From positions 3,596,001-3,660,000 of the forward strand of contig NZ_CP178861.1 of assembly GCF_047344985.1 (NCBI RefSeq): a stretch of 64,000 nucleotides of DNA, given 5' to 3'. The notes beneath the pieces are model-generated. The model was not told the origin of the DNA, made no database searches, and saw only the letters and a program-made list of their open reading frames with translations. The position numbers and the translations under genes were made by a program. Below are positions 49,189 through 57,566 of this stretch, one piece after another. The number at the start of each line of letters is the position of its first letter. Position 1 is the stretch's first letter. This stretch comes from Bdellovibrio sp047344985. GTDB taxonomy: Bacteria; Bdellovibrionota; Bdellovibrionia; Bdellovibrionales; Bdellovibrionaceae.

Positions 49189-50082
49189 TTAACGAGATAG
49201 GCGCAAAGTCACTTGGCGGACATCAAGATCACCGCGAGTGTAAAGCACGATGCTATCAGCTCCTTGGCCAAGCACGGCATTTTGTGGGCGCACAGTTTGG
49301 CGAGAGTTGTAGCGATCAACTTGCAAAGTTTGACCTTGATTGAAACCGTTGATCACTAGATCAATCAAAGCTGTGTTGTAAACCGGAGTCGCCTCAATCA
49401 CGATCTCTTGAATTCTGTAACCACGGTAGCGGTACATATCGATGTATTGAGTTAGATCCAAACGATCATTTCCGTACATGCGACGAGACACATACAACGG
49501 AACATCGATGCCACGGCCAGGACGACCTGGGCGCTCAACGCGATCATTATCTAACAAGTTGATTGTGATAGATGCGATCTCTGCATTTCCACGAACAGAC
49601 AATTGAAGTGAACGAACGTCTTCACCGATCACAGCTCTGTAACGAGGAACAAGTTGAACAGCACCTTGTGGAGAATAAGCCGTATCTTCTTCACGACCAT
49701 CCGCAAGCAAAGAAACTTCCGCTTGAGGACCGCTGCGACGAACATCGACGATCACAGATTGAATTGTGTAACCGCGATAATTTTCACCGATACCAGCCAA
49801 TTGACGAAGAGCCAAAGTTTCGTTGGAAACTCTGCGATTTAGATAAATAATTTTTTGCTCTTGGCGACCGTTTTGGAATCCGCCGTTTCCGATTCCACCA
49901 ATGCCACCGTTCCCGAAGTCATCTTGTCCTGGAAATGGATTGCCTGGTTGAAAACCACCATCATCTGGATAGGGAGCTGGTTCCGCAGGACGAGGTCCTC
50001 CTGGAACAATGTAAGCACCCGCAGAAATTGAAGTAAGAGTGATGGCTGCAAAAGCGATTAATAAAGAGTTTTTTAGAGTCAT
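49189..50082 (-). CDS. secreted protein with duplicated beta-rich repeat
   Basis: The start is ATG 50082, with GGGGGAC upstream; 297 residues. A signal peptide (MTLKNSLLIAFAAITLTSISAGA) precedes a proline/glycine-rich linker and two similar halves. Each half has a YRGYxIQxVIVxxxP segment (YRGYTIQSVIVDVR; YRGYRIQEIVIEATP) and ends with an IV-rich strand (LQLSVRGNAEIASITINLL; IVLYTRGDLDVRQVTLRLS). This looks like an internal duplication of a beta-sandwich. No known family. Probably extracellular or periplasmic. Confidence 0.75.
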   Translation of the reverse strand: MTLKNSLLIAFAAITLTSISAGAYIVPGGPRPAEPAPYPDDGGFQPGNPFPGQDDFGNGGIGGIGNGGFQNGRQEQKIIYLNRRVSNETLALRQLAGIGENYRGYTIQSVIVDVRRSGPQAEVSLLADGREEDTAYSPQGAVQLVPRYRAVIGEDVRSLQLSVRGNAEIASITINLLDNDRVERPGRPGRGIDVPLYVSRRMYGNDRLDLTQYIDMYRYRGYRIQEIVIEATPVYNTALIDLVINGFNQGQTLQVDRYNSRQTVRPQNAVLGQGADSIVLYTRGDLDVRQVTLRLSR

Positions 50083-50178
50083 TCTGTCCCCCAAAGGTTT
50101 TGGTAGTTCCCCACCTCTCCCTTAAGCAACTCGTGTACCAACCGTTTCTGGGACAATTCGACACCACTCACACGAGCA

Positions 50179-50299
50179 CTTTTTCTTTGTTTGTTAAATA
50201 ACTGCCGGAAGGGGCCTCTGCCGCAAGGACAGCACAAGGCAGCAGAGGCCATGGATGGCCGTGCCCCTGGAGGAAGTTATTTAACAAACAAAGAAAAAG
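50179..50299. repeat. 121-nt element with perfect 25-bp inverted arms
   Basis: Bases 50179-50203 and 50275-50299 are exact reverse complements over 25 bases (rich in CTTTTTCTTTG / CAAAGAAAAAG). The inner 71 bases form a further stem (GGCCTCTG at 50214 with CAGAGGCC at 50243) and carry GGGGC/GCCCC. It sits between two secreted-protein genes, next to a standard terminator. It could be a MITE-like insertion or a structured RNA; no target duplication is seen. Confidence 0.75.
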
Positions 50300-50325
50300 G
50301 GCCACAGCTTGGAGGTCTGTGGCCC
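50294..50325 (-). terminator. rho-independent terminator after the lipoprotein gene
   Basis: On the - strand, GGGCCACAG (50325-50317) pairs with CTGTGGCCC (50307-50299), followed by TTTTTCTTTG. It directly adjoins the inverted-arm element and its T run is part of that element's right arm. Confidence 0.88.
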
Positions 50326-50358
50326 TAAACATAGGAACGCTATGGAACAAATTAGGAA

Positions 50359-51720
50359 CTATTTCAAATTATCGTCAGTAAGATCAATGAGAGGTTTAAT
50401 TTTTCTCATGAACGTTACAAGGAACTGGTCTTGAGCATAAGAGCCGCGTTTTCTCATTTTCAAAGCCAAACGCACTTGCCCCAAACCGTTGTTTGCGACC
50501 ATGCGAGCTTCACCGATCGTGTTCGCAAGGTTCAATTTTGTATTATCTAAAGAGATCAAATCCAAAGTGTCTTCTTGATCTTTCGCGATACGAGAAAGAT
50601 TGATGTTCACACCAGTACCCGCTTCAGGAGCCAGCAATGGACCTGCGAAGGCAAGAAGTTCGTTGTTTGCTGTCTTCATAGAAAGAGCCACACCTGAACG
50701 ACCGTTCACAACTTCAAATGAACTCATGCGAACAGTTTTGATTCTTTCAGGAACATTCAAACCTTGAATCGTTGAACGGATGATGTCTCTCAAACCAAGA
50801 TACTCTGGGTTGCTAGAGTATTCGCCTGGAAGTTGGAAGTACAAATCAGCCGCAGAATTTCTGAACACCACGTTGATGATCGCACTTGATGGAGATGTTC
50901 CGATTTTAAGTCTCACGAAAGTAGTTTCACAACCACCGTCAAGATCCATGCACTTCAAAGTTCCTTCAAGAGCGCGAGAACCTGTCGACTTCTCACCGTT
51001 ACCAGCGCGCACAGATCTTAATGGAGATGCATAACCACCATTAGAACTTGCACCAGCAACATTATAAACTTTAACGTCGTTACCTTCTTGAACTTTCAGA
51101 GTAACAATCGCATCACCTGACATTCCATCGACTGTCATTTTCGCAGACAACACAGAAGAAGCGGCTTCTAAATTTGCACGACGAGTTTCGTAACCTACTT
51201 TTTCATTACGTGCTCTTAAATAATTCAAAAGATCATCAGTAGAAGAAGAAGTATAAACAAGACCATCTGACGTCACGCCACCGGTCATGCGTTTAGATAA
51301 ATTATCACGAGTCGCATTGCCTGGATCATTCGTGCGATAGTCAGGAGGCAATTGATTAGAACCCGGAGCCGGAGCTGGACGAGTGTCTACCACTGGAGGA
51401 GTTGTTGGCTTCGGTGGCTGAGTTGGAGCCGTCGGAGCTGTTGGAGGAAGAGGCAGTGGATTTGGTTGTTGAGTTGAACCACCTGGCGTTGGCTTTCTAG
51501 GCTCTGGAATTGGTTCAGGAAGTGGTGGATTAGAATCATCAGGTCTATTCGGATCAGGAAGACCACCACCGATTTGACCGTTCGTATTTGCTTCACCTGT
51601 TTTTTTCGCATTCTCTGGTGGAGCTGAAATAACATCTTTTTTCTTACCGCACGCACTTAACGTCAAAGTCGCTAACAAAGCGGCCGTAATCAATGTGTGC
51701 TTTTGAAGCATTGGTAACAT
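50359..51720 (-). CDS. lipoprotein with Pro-rich linker and large globular domain
   Basis: The start is ATG 51720, with TTGGAGG six bases upstream; 453 residues. A lipoprotein signal with lipobox LSAC (about C24) is followed by a Pro/Gly/Thr-rich linker of about 110 residues, then a domain of about 310 residues with motifs I could not assign (MTVDGMSGDAIVTLKVQEG; CMDLDGGCETTFVRLKIGTSPSSAI; ESNPEYLGL-like). It is probably anchored in the outer membrane with the domain reaching out. Its upstream gap ends at the PAP2 gene start. Function unknown. Confidence 0.78.
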   Translation of the reverse strand: MLPMLQKHTLITAALLATLTLSACGKKKDVISAPPENAKKTGEANTNGQIGGGLPDPNRPDDSNPPLPEPIPEPRKPTPGGSTQQPNPLPLPPTAPTAPTQPPKPTTPPVVDTRPAPAPGSNQLPPDYRTNDPGNATRDNLSKRMTGGVTSDGLVYTSSSTDDLLNYLRARNEKVGYETRRANLEAASSVLSAKMTVDGMSGDAIVTLKVQEGNDVKVYNVAGASSNGGYASPLRSVRAGNGEKSTGSRALEGTLKCMDLDGGCETTFVRLKIGTSPSSAIINVVFRNSAADLYFQLPGEYSSNPEYLGLRDIIRSTIQGLNVPERIKTVRMSSFEVVNGRSGVALSMKTANNELLAFAGPLLAPEAGTGVNINLSRIAKDQEDTLDLISLDNTKLNLANTIGEARMVANNGLGQVRLALKMRKRGSYAQDQFLVTFMRKIKPLIDLTDDNLK

Positions 51721-51844
51721 TAGAAACCTCCAAGTATTCTGTCGCTGGACCATTAAGCAAGCCTCGGGCCAATATTCGTCACCCCTCATCAGGGCTTGTA
51801 TTGCAATACGGTTACGTTTTAGACTCTGCTTTGGAAGGAATTAC

Positions 51845-52537
51845 ATGCCTGTACAACAATTCGGCGAGCTCATCAGCGACCCACAAAAACTAACAAGACA
51901 TATTATTAAGGTGATTCTTACGTCGCTCTCGCTAGCGGTTGTTGCTGGATATTTCTTTGATCAAAAGTTCTCTGCTTTTTTCGCCGAGCCTTCTATTAGA
52001 GATACTTTCCGTGGACCTGCACGCATCCTCACGGACATTGGCCTTTCAGAATATTATTTTGTTTTGGCTTTAGCGACTTGGGCTTTTGCGAAGTGGGTGG
52101 CGCCGCGTATTTCTGCACTTAAAAAACACGCTAACAGAGTCGATTTCTACCGTCGTTGGGGATTGAATTTTTTTGTAGCCCTGATTGTGTCAGGCTTAAT
52201 TACTCACATTATTAAGTTCACAGCGGGACGCCAAAGACCTCACAAGACACCGAACTTTGATCCGTTTGTTTTTAATCCCTTTACGACTCACTGGCACTGG
52301 CATTCGTTTTCATCTGGCCACTCGCAAGTGATCTTTACGGCGGCAACAATGATGAGTGTCGCGTTTCCAAGATTTCGTTGGTTCTGGATTCCCTTTGCGA
52401 TGCTGATTTGTGTGACACGCATTGTGGTTCACGATCATTTCTTGAGCGATATTATTTTTGGTGCTTGTGTGGGTTACGTGGGAACTTTGCTAGCCCTGAG
52501 CCTTATGCGCACAAAAACGCAAAACGGTCTTTACTGA
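51845..52537 (+). CDS. PAP2-family phosphatase, membrane
   Basis: The 230-residue protein has about six membrane helices and the three PAP2 motifs: KFTAGRQRP (KX6RP), SFSSGHSQ (PSGH-like) and RIVVHDHFLSD (SRX5HX3D-like). The catalytic His is in the third motif. It removes phosphate from membrane lipids such as phosphatidic acid or undecaprenyl diphosphate; which one is not clear. RBS GAAGGA precedes ATG 51845. The 3' end overlaps the convergent YgjP-like gene by 7 bp. Confidence 0.9.
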   Translation: MPVQQFGELISDPQKLTRHIIKVILTSLSLAVVAGYFFDQKFSAFFAEPSIRDTFRGPARILTDIGLSEYYFVLALATWAFAKWVAPRISALKKHANRVDFYRRWGLNFFVALIVSGLITHIIKFTAGRQRPHKTPNFDPFVFNPFTTHWHWHSFSSGHSQVIFTAATMMSVAFPRFRWFWIPFAMLICVTRIVVHDHFLSDIIFGACVGYVGTLLALSLMRTKTQNGLY

Positions 52538-53286
52538 TTTTCCGATAAAAATTCGACGAGGTATTGAGATTCTTTTAAAGACTTCATGATGTCTTTATAG
52601 TTCTCAATATACCTTTCAACTAAAGACCAAAAGCGATTTGAATGATCCATGTGTTGAAGATGCGCAAGCTCATGCACAATCACATAGTCGATAATCTCTT
52701 GAGGGAAGACGATCAAACGCCAATTCAGGTTGATAATTCCTTTTGAAGAACAACTTCCCCAACGCGTTCTTTGTTCGCGGTATTTTACTTGCGAAGGTCT
52801 AAGATTCATCTGTTCAGACCAAAACGTGAGTCGTTCGTTGAGAAAATTCACGGCTTCTCTTTTATAGAAATGACGGATCTCTTTAAGAGCTGTCGGATGT
52901 TCTTCAATAAGAGAGTTCGCGCTCCACTCATTGCGCGGAATATGCAAAAGCAAATGGTCATCCGTCACAGAGACAAAAGGTTTTTTGTGAAGCGTGATTA
53001 CGACTTTAAGTTTCCTGTCTTTTCCCAAAAACGGAAAATCTTCATAGGCCTTGATTTTCTTTTCAGGAAACTTTTCTGCGATTTCAGAAAACTTATCAAA
53101 GGTCTTTTCGATCCAGTCTTTTTTGACCATCAAAAAGTCCACGATCATTTTTTGCGACGTGCTTTTAGAAGCCATCACTTTGATCGGTTTATTAGGATAA
53201 AGATAAATAGAAACCGAGCGACGAAAAGGTCGTCGATGCACTTCTACAGGCCATTTTGAGAAGAGAAAGGTTTCTTTGCCGCTCAT
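52531..53286 (-). CDS. YgjP-like (DUF45) metallopeptidase
   Basis: The frame opens at TTG 53313; ATG 53286 (or GTG 53310) is taken as the likely start, but no site has a good ribosome binding site. The family signature is present: REQRTRWGSCSSKGIINLNWRL followed by YVIVHELAHLQHMDHSNRFW, with the HELAH zinc motif and the second-shell HMDHS. DUF45 proteins resemble WSS1/SprT proteases; substrates are unknown. Cytoplasmic. It overlaps the PAP2 gene by 7 bp. Confidence 0.85.
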   Translation of the reverse strand: MSGKETFLFSKWPVEVHRRPFRRSVSIYLYPNKPIKVMASKSTSQKMIVDFLMVKKDWIEKTFDKFSEIAEKFPEKKIKAYEDFPFLGKDRKLKVVITLHKKPFVSVTDDHLLLHIPRNEWSANSLIEEHPTALKEIRHFYKREAVNFLNERLTFWSEQMNLRPSQVKYREQRTRWGSCSSKGIINLNWRLIVFPQEIIDYVIVHELAHLQHMDHSNRFWSLVERYIENYKDIMKSLKESQYLVEFLSENQ

Positions 53287-53329
53287 CAAGTCAGAGAATG
53301 ACTTAACCACCAAAAACTGGCAAGTTGGG

Positions 53330-53353
53330 AAAAAGGTACCTGGTACCTTTTTT
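53330..53353. repeat. 24-bp KpnI-type palindrome, copy 2
   Basis: Five A, GGTACC-T-GGTACC, then six T. It is the exact reverse complement of the copy at 195-218. Here it lies 10 bp before the SrkA-like start codon and in the divergent gap from the YgjP-like gene, so it may sit in a 5' leader. Confidence 0.85.
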
Positions 53354-53363
53354 CGAGGCGGAA

Positions 53364-54341
53364 ATGGATAAAAGCTCTTCTTTCTATAGTTTAGACCCAG
53401 AAAAAGTTCTGCAAGCCGCGGAAAATGCGGGCTTTTATCCGACGGGCGAGTTCACGCAACTCAATTCCTATGAAAATCGCGTTTTTGATATCAAGTTAGA
53501 ACAGTCGATTGACTCGACGTCTTTAAATAAAAACGTGATTGCAAAATTCTATCGTCCGCACCGCTGGAGCAAAGAAGCGATTTTAGAGGAACATGAGTTT
53601 CTTCTATCTTTGAAGAATGAAGGCATTCCTGCAGTCGCGCCGCTTTTCCAAGGACATGACAGTACGATTTCTGAAGTCGACGGAATGTTCGTTGCCTTTT
53701 TCCCAAAAGTTTTAGGAAGAATGCCGCAGGAGTTTTTAACGGGCGAACTTCATAAAGTCGGTCGCTTGATGGCGCAAGTTCATAATGTGGGAGCAAGGAA
53801 ATCAGCTCCGCACCGTCCGGTTCTGGATACAAGTTATTACGGCGGATGGACCACGCTTGATTTCTTGCAAGACTGGGTGACGCCAGAACTGCGCGAGCGC
53901 TACACAGTCGCAGCAGAAGATATTTTGTTTGCGATTGATGATCTTTTTGATCCGTCTGAATTTATTCGTATTCATGGCGACTGTCATAAAGGAAATCTTT
54001 TAAACAACGGCAAAGAATTTTTCTTGGTCGACTTTGATGATTTTGTAAATGGCCCCGTCATTCAGGATTTCTGGATGTTGCTTTCAGGCGACGCTGACAT
54101 GCTGGATGAAGAAAAATCCCAGATCATTGAAGGCTATGAAGAACTTCGCGAGTTCCCCGATCATCAGTGGTCGTGGATTCCGCTTTTGCGCGGCTTAAGA
54201 ATTATTTCCTACGCCGGGTGGATTGCAAAACGCTGGGAAGATCCAAGCTTCCCCCGTCTTTTCCCCGAATTTAATACCTTTAGATATTGGGCGGAAGAGG
54301 TGGAAGCTCTTGAAAAGATCGCGTGGCAGATTCAAGGATGA
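53364..54341 (+). CDS. SrkA-like stress-response kinase
   Basis: The start is ATG 53364, with GAGGCGG upstream; a TTG at 53325 would add residues through the palindrome. The 325-residue protein has the YihE/SrkA layout: LNSYENRVFDIKLE (N-lobe), KFYRPHRWSKEAILEEHEFLLSL, the catalytic IHGDCHKGNLL and metal-binding FLVDFDDFVNGP, and the C-terminal helices. In E. coli SrkA protects against stress-induced death. Its 3' end overlaps the convergent hydrolase by 10 bp. Confidence 0.9.
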   Translation: MDKSSSFYSLDPEKVLQAAENAGFYPTGEFTQLNSYENRVFDIKLEQSIDSTSLNKNVIAKFYRPHRWSKEAILEEHEFLLSLKNEGIPAVAPLFQGHDSTISEVDGMFVAFFPKVLGRMPQEFLTGELHKVGRLMAQVHNVGARKSAPHRPVLDTSYYGGWTTLDFLQDWVTPELRERYTVAAEDILFAIDDLFDPSEFIRIHGDCHKGNLLNNGKEFFLVDFDDFVNGPVIQDFWMLLSGDADMLDEEKSQIIEGYEELREFPDHQWSWIPLLRGLRIISYAGWIAKRWEDPSFPRLFPEFNTFRYWAEEVEALEKIAWQIQG

Positions 54342-55141
54342 GCTAAGAACCAATTCGTAATTAATTCCGGCGCTTCATCAATCCATTGATGTCTTGCGGT
54401 CACATCGACGAAGGCTTCTGTTTCAATACCGGCCGCTTTCAATCTTTCATGGTATTCCAACATTGTCGTAACAGGAACCACGGTATCAAGTTCTCCGTGC
54501 AGGAATAAAGTCGGCGGATGATTTTCAGGAATTTGCTCTGGCACAAAACACAAAGGGCCTTTGCAGTTGGCGTAGGAAGCAGATTCTACGGCCAGCGCTT
54601 TAAATGTTCCCGGGAAAGTCACAGCCATGCGGCTGGAATGATAACCGCCACTGGAAATGCCTGTGGCGTAAAGACGTTTTATATTGAGTTTCCCAAAAGT
54701 CCCCGCCTTCATTTGTTTTAAAAGTTCTTCGACGAAATAGAAATCTTCAGAAGTTTCGTAAGTCACGCCAATGATGTTTGTCATCCATGCAACTCCGCTA
54801 ATTGCTGGTGGAGCAATCACCGCAAATCCATGATCAAGTAAAGACTGAATCAAGCGAATCTCATTGTAACCACCAAAAGGCATTAAACGCTGACGAGAAA
54901 ATTCCACTTCAAAGAAACTACCTTGATAGATCACCACTGTCGGCCAACCACCGCGGGGAGTTTTTCCCTCGGGTACGGAGTATTTCACGGCGCGAGTGAG
55001 ATGAGGTCCTGCGATATCTACAGACTTTGAAGGACACGTAATACGATCAAGCATTCCCGTTGTTGTACACATAGATTCTTTTGCTTGCACATTTACGGTT
55101 ACAATCAAAACACCTGCAATTCTCAAAATCCAGTTCTTCAT
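54332..55141 (-). CDS. extracellular medium-chain-length PHA depolymerase
   Basis: The 269-residue protein has a signal peptide (cleavage about after QA) and an alpha/beta hydrolase fold with triad S163 (GISSGGY), D219 (LHGELDT) and H251 (TARHQW). The S-D and D-H gaps are 56 and 32 residues, the same as those of the Pseudomonas fluorescens GK13 mcl-PHA depolymerase (S172, D228, H260, from memory). The Ile-Ser-Ser-Gly lipase box is also typical. Such an enzyme is known from Bdellovibrio and digests polyester granules released from prey. Secreted. Confidence 0.83.
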   Translation of the reverse strand: MKNWILRIAGVLIVTVNVQAKESMCTTTGMLDRITCPSKSVDIAGPHLTRAVKYSVPEGKTPRGGWPTVVIYQGSFFEVEFSRQRLMPFGGYNEIRLIQSLLDHGFAVIAPPAISGVAWMTNIIGVTYETSEDFYFVEELLKQMKAGTFGKLNIKRLYATGISSGGYHSSRMAVTFPGTFKALAVESASYANCKGPLCFVPEQIPENHPPTLFLHGELDTVVPVTTMLEYHERLKAAGIETEAFVDVTARHQWIDEAPELITNWFLAHP

Positions 55142-55365
55142 AAGCCTCTCCTACGAAGCAGTTGACGGACTTCTCTAAGCATTGTCAAAAGCACTTCTGA
55201 AGATTCAACCTTCTCTTGGTAATTACCGACCCCACACTGCGCGCACGCACTTTATCCACATATCCACATTTTCATTCACTGAGAAAATTCGCGCAGAAAA
55301 AATCTTTCATAATCTTAAATTTAGTATTTGTATAATTCATATATTTTCATTTATTATCATTTTTA
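55142..55365. other. 224-bp intergenic region
   Basis: AT-rich region between the divergent PHA depolymerase and LysR genes; it should hold both promoters. A consensus DnaA-box 9-mer (TTATCCACA) at 55252-55260 is followed by TATCCACA. No gene is seen. Confidence 0.5.
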
Positions 55366-56232
55366 ATGAGTTTACTCAGCCCTTCCCTTGAAGCTTTCTG
55401 GGCCGTCGTCCAAAAGGGCACGGTCCTGGAAGCGGCTAAAATGGTGGATCTCACCCAGACTGGGGTGACACAAAGAATCCGGAGCTTGGAAAAGCAACTG
55501 GGTGTGACACTATTTACCCGCTCCAGAAAAGGAATGCGTTTAACAAGTGAAGGGGAATCGTTGCTTCGCTACGTTCAAGCGGCGCGCGATTTAGAAGGAG
55601 AAACTCTTTCGACTCTTGGAGGAAAGAAAATCACCGTGCAGGAAATCTGCATCAGTGGTTCTTCAGCACTCATGCGCTCAAGGATTATTCCGAAAGCCAG
55701 TGGGGTGATGAAAAAGTATTCGCAACTTCGGGTGCGCTTTGATCTTTCAGACTCTGAAAGTGTGATAGGAAAATTAAAATCAGGCTTTGCTCAAATTGGC
55801 GCCCTTCCCGTAAACCAAGTGGGCAAAGAGCTTGATTCCAAAACCCTGTCGCCAGAGCGCTACTATCTTTTCGCTTCAACAGCGTGGAAGAAAAGAAAGC
55901 TTGAAGATATTTTTGCGAAAGAATCCATTGTTGATTTTGATCCGAACGATAACGTCACTTTGGATCTTCTAAAAAAATATAAAATCACAAAAATTTCTAA
56001 GCATCGCCATTATGCAAACAATATCGATGCACTGGCTTCACTCGTTGTCGATGGCGTCGGCTTTTCCGCTCTGACAGAGGAATTCGCGCGACCGTTTGTG
56101 AAAAGCGGATCTCTATTCTGCTTAAGTCCCGAGATGCATCTTGATTCTGCTGTGGCACTGGCGTGGTATCCGCGCTCTGAAATGCCGCCGTACTTTAAAA
56201 GCCTGCTCGAAGCGCTGACAAAAAAATCTTAG
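55366..56232 (+). CDS. LysR-family regulator, ArgP-like
   Basis: The 288-residue protein has an N-terminal helix-turn-helix (LSPSLEAFWAVVQKGTVLEAAKMVDLTQTGVTQRIRSLEKQLGVTLFTRSRKG) and a LysR effector domain (ICISGSSALMRSRIIPKASGVM; GVGFSALTEEFARPF). The pattern resembles ArgP/IciA-type members. No Shine-Dalgarno is visible before ATG 55366, which suggests a leaderless mRNA or a later start. Divergent from the PHA depolymerase, which it may control. Confidence 0.87.
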   Translation: MSLLSPSLEAFWAVVQKGTVLEAAKMVDLTQTGVTQRIRSLEKQLGVTLFTRSRKGMRLTSEGESLLRYVQAARDLEGETLSTLGGKKITVQEICISGSSALMRSRIIPKASGVMKKYSQLRVRFDLSDSESVIGKLKSGFAQIGALPVNQVGKELDSKTLSPERYYLFASTAWKKRKLEDIFAKESIVDFDPNDNVTLDLLKKYKITKISKHRHYANNIDALASLVVDGVGFSALTEEFARPFVKSGSLFCLSPEMHLDSAVALAWYPRSEMPPYFKSLLEALTKKS

Positions 56233-56367
56233 AAACAAATTTAAATCGTTATGGTGATATTTGCGTGAACGCAGTTCCATCGTGGAACTAGCCACCACAA
56301 AGAATTTCAAAAATATTAGTTTACTTTTTATGCAACTTCTCCGATATTGGAAATAACTCTAATGAAA

Positions 56368-56449
56368 GGAGGCCATCATGATTATGATGAACATTAAAAA
56401 TCTAATTCAATCCGAACTATCTCTAGTGAACGGACACGACGTGGCCTCC
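56368..56449 (+). promoter_or_regulatory. self-pairing ribosome binding site of a mini-ORF
   Basis: GGAGGCCA (56368-56375), which contains the ribosome binding site, is the exact reverse complement of TGGCCTCC (56442-56449) inside the mini-ORF near its 3' end. If they pair, translation would be hidden until the ORF 3' end is occupied or unfolded. Confidence 0.6.
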
Positions 56450-56464
56450 ACCGGTCAATTCTAG
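56378..56464 (+). CDS. 28-codon mini-ORF
   Basis: ATG 56378 follows AAAGGAGG by five bases, an excellent site, and the frame stops at TAG 56462-56464. The product begins MIMMNIKNLIQSELSLVNG and is not clearly a signal peptide or a toxin. Its 3' end pairs with the ribosome binding site. It could be a leader peptide controlling the gene at 56653, 188 bp downstream, or a stand-alone micropeptide. No similar protein known to me. Confidence 0.5.
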   Translation: MIMMNIKNLIQSELSLVNGHDVASTGQF

Positions 56465-56652
56465 CTACGTACAAAGTTTCAATTCACTACATTAGTTAAC
56501 TATTAATCCCAAGTTTTTAAAAACTTGCTCTACGCTTGTTTTTCATTCTTGGTCTTAACCCAAAAAAACTTAAAACAGTTCTCGCATGAGTTCTATTCAG
56601 CGGCCTTTTGAATAGCGCTTTTGCGAGCATTATCAATCCTGAGGAGGAAGCT

Positions 56653-56952
56653 ATGAACGCATTATTGCGTAAGAAAAAAGAATGGGAATTCCAAAACGAG
56701 CGATATTTATTGAAGCTCGTTGAAGCCTCAGCTGATGTGTCTGTCGAAAGCGTAAAAAGGGCCGGTCTTGTAACAAGCTTCCTCGCGTACCTAGTGTACA
56801 AATTCTTAGGAGGAATGCTTGCAATAGCATCTGCTATTTTTAGAGGACCGCAACTTGTGCGCTACACATGTCCACAACGTGTCTTTGAGACTGTGGATGT
56901 ATCGACTCATCGGCTTGAATCCCAAATAAAGAATCCCTATTCCTGGAGGTAA
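56653..56952 (+). CDS. small one-TM protein, 99 residues
   Basis: ATG 56653 has GAGGAGG five bases upstream; the longer frame from 56608 is unlikely. The N-terminal half is helical and charged (LLRKKKEWEFQNERYLLKLVEASADVSVESVKRAGLV), the middle has a hydrophobic stretch (SFLAYLVYKFLGGMLAIASAI) that may cross the membrane. No family recognised. It may be regulated by the mini-ORF leader upstream. A strong terminator follows at 56962. Confidence 0.65.
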   Translation: MNALLRKKKEWEFQNERYLLKLVEASADVSVESVKRAGLVTSFLAYLVYKFLGGMLAIASAIFRGPQLVRYTCPQRVFETVDVSTHRLESQIKNPYSWR

Positions 56953-56961
56953 TTCTTTTGG

Positions 56962-56986
56962 GGGGACCCCTCGGGTCCCCTGTTTT
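56962..56986 (+). terminator. rho-independent terminator
   Basis: GGGGACCC (56962-56969) pairs with GGGTCCCC (56973-56980) around a three-base loop, followed by TGTTTT. Confidence 0.88.
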
Positions 56987-57566
56987 AAAGAGCCTTTTGA
57001 CCTAACTCAAAAACCTTTTGAAGATATTTTTTAATATCTTCCGGCTTTCTATTTTTTATCGAATCAAATTGTGTAACGTTGACAGGTTTAATTCCGCAAA
57101 ACTCAAGCACACCTTTTTTCATTGTGCGAATGGCGGGGTCCCAATTCATTACAAGATTCCACAACCAAGGAGCATCGGTTGTAAGAATAATTCTCCCCGT
57201 GCGGCCGGACAACAATTTATCCCAGAACGGATCTGTTTTGTGATATTTGAAAGCGAAGCCTGGCAATAAGACTCTATCTAAGAATCCTTTTAGTAAAGCA
57301 GGAAGAGAGCTCCACCAAATCGGATACACAAAGACTAAGTGTTCCGCCCAGAGAATATCTTTTTGTGCTTGAATTAAGTCTGGCTCGAGATCTTGAATCT
57401 TTAAATAACCTTTGTGCAAAATCGGATCGAAAGAAAGCTGTGATAAATGCACGAGCTTTATTTCATGTCCCGCTTGTTCAGCTCCTTTGGCGTAGTTAGC
57501 GGCCAGTGAAGCACAAAGACTTTCTGCATTGGGATGTCCATTGATAACTAAAATCTTTTTCCTCAC
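56985..57566 (-). CDS. NAD(P)H-dependent quinone-type oxidoreductase (NQO1/MdaB-like)
   Basis: The start is GTG 57566, with GGAGG six bases upstream. The 193-residue flavodoxin-like protein shows ILVINGHPNAESLCASLAANYAKGAEQAG, HLVFVYPIWWSSLPALLKGFLDRVLLPGFAFKY and TTDAPWLWN, typical of NAD(P)H:quinone oxidoreductases such as KefF and MdaB. It reduces quinones by two electrons. It overlaps the DoxX gene end by 4 bp, so the two are coupled. Likely under TetR control from 58074. Confidence 0.9.
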   Translation of the reverse strand: MRKKILVINGHPNAESLCASLAANYAKGAEQAGHEIKLVHLSQLSFDPILHKGYLKIQDLEPDLIQAQKDILWAEHLVFVYPIWWSSLPALLKGFLDRVLLPGFAFKYHKTDPFWDKLLSGRTGRIILTTDAPWLWNLVMNWDPAIRTMKKGVLEFCGIKPVNVTQFDSIKNRKPEDIKKYLQKVFELGQKAL

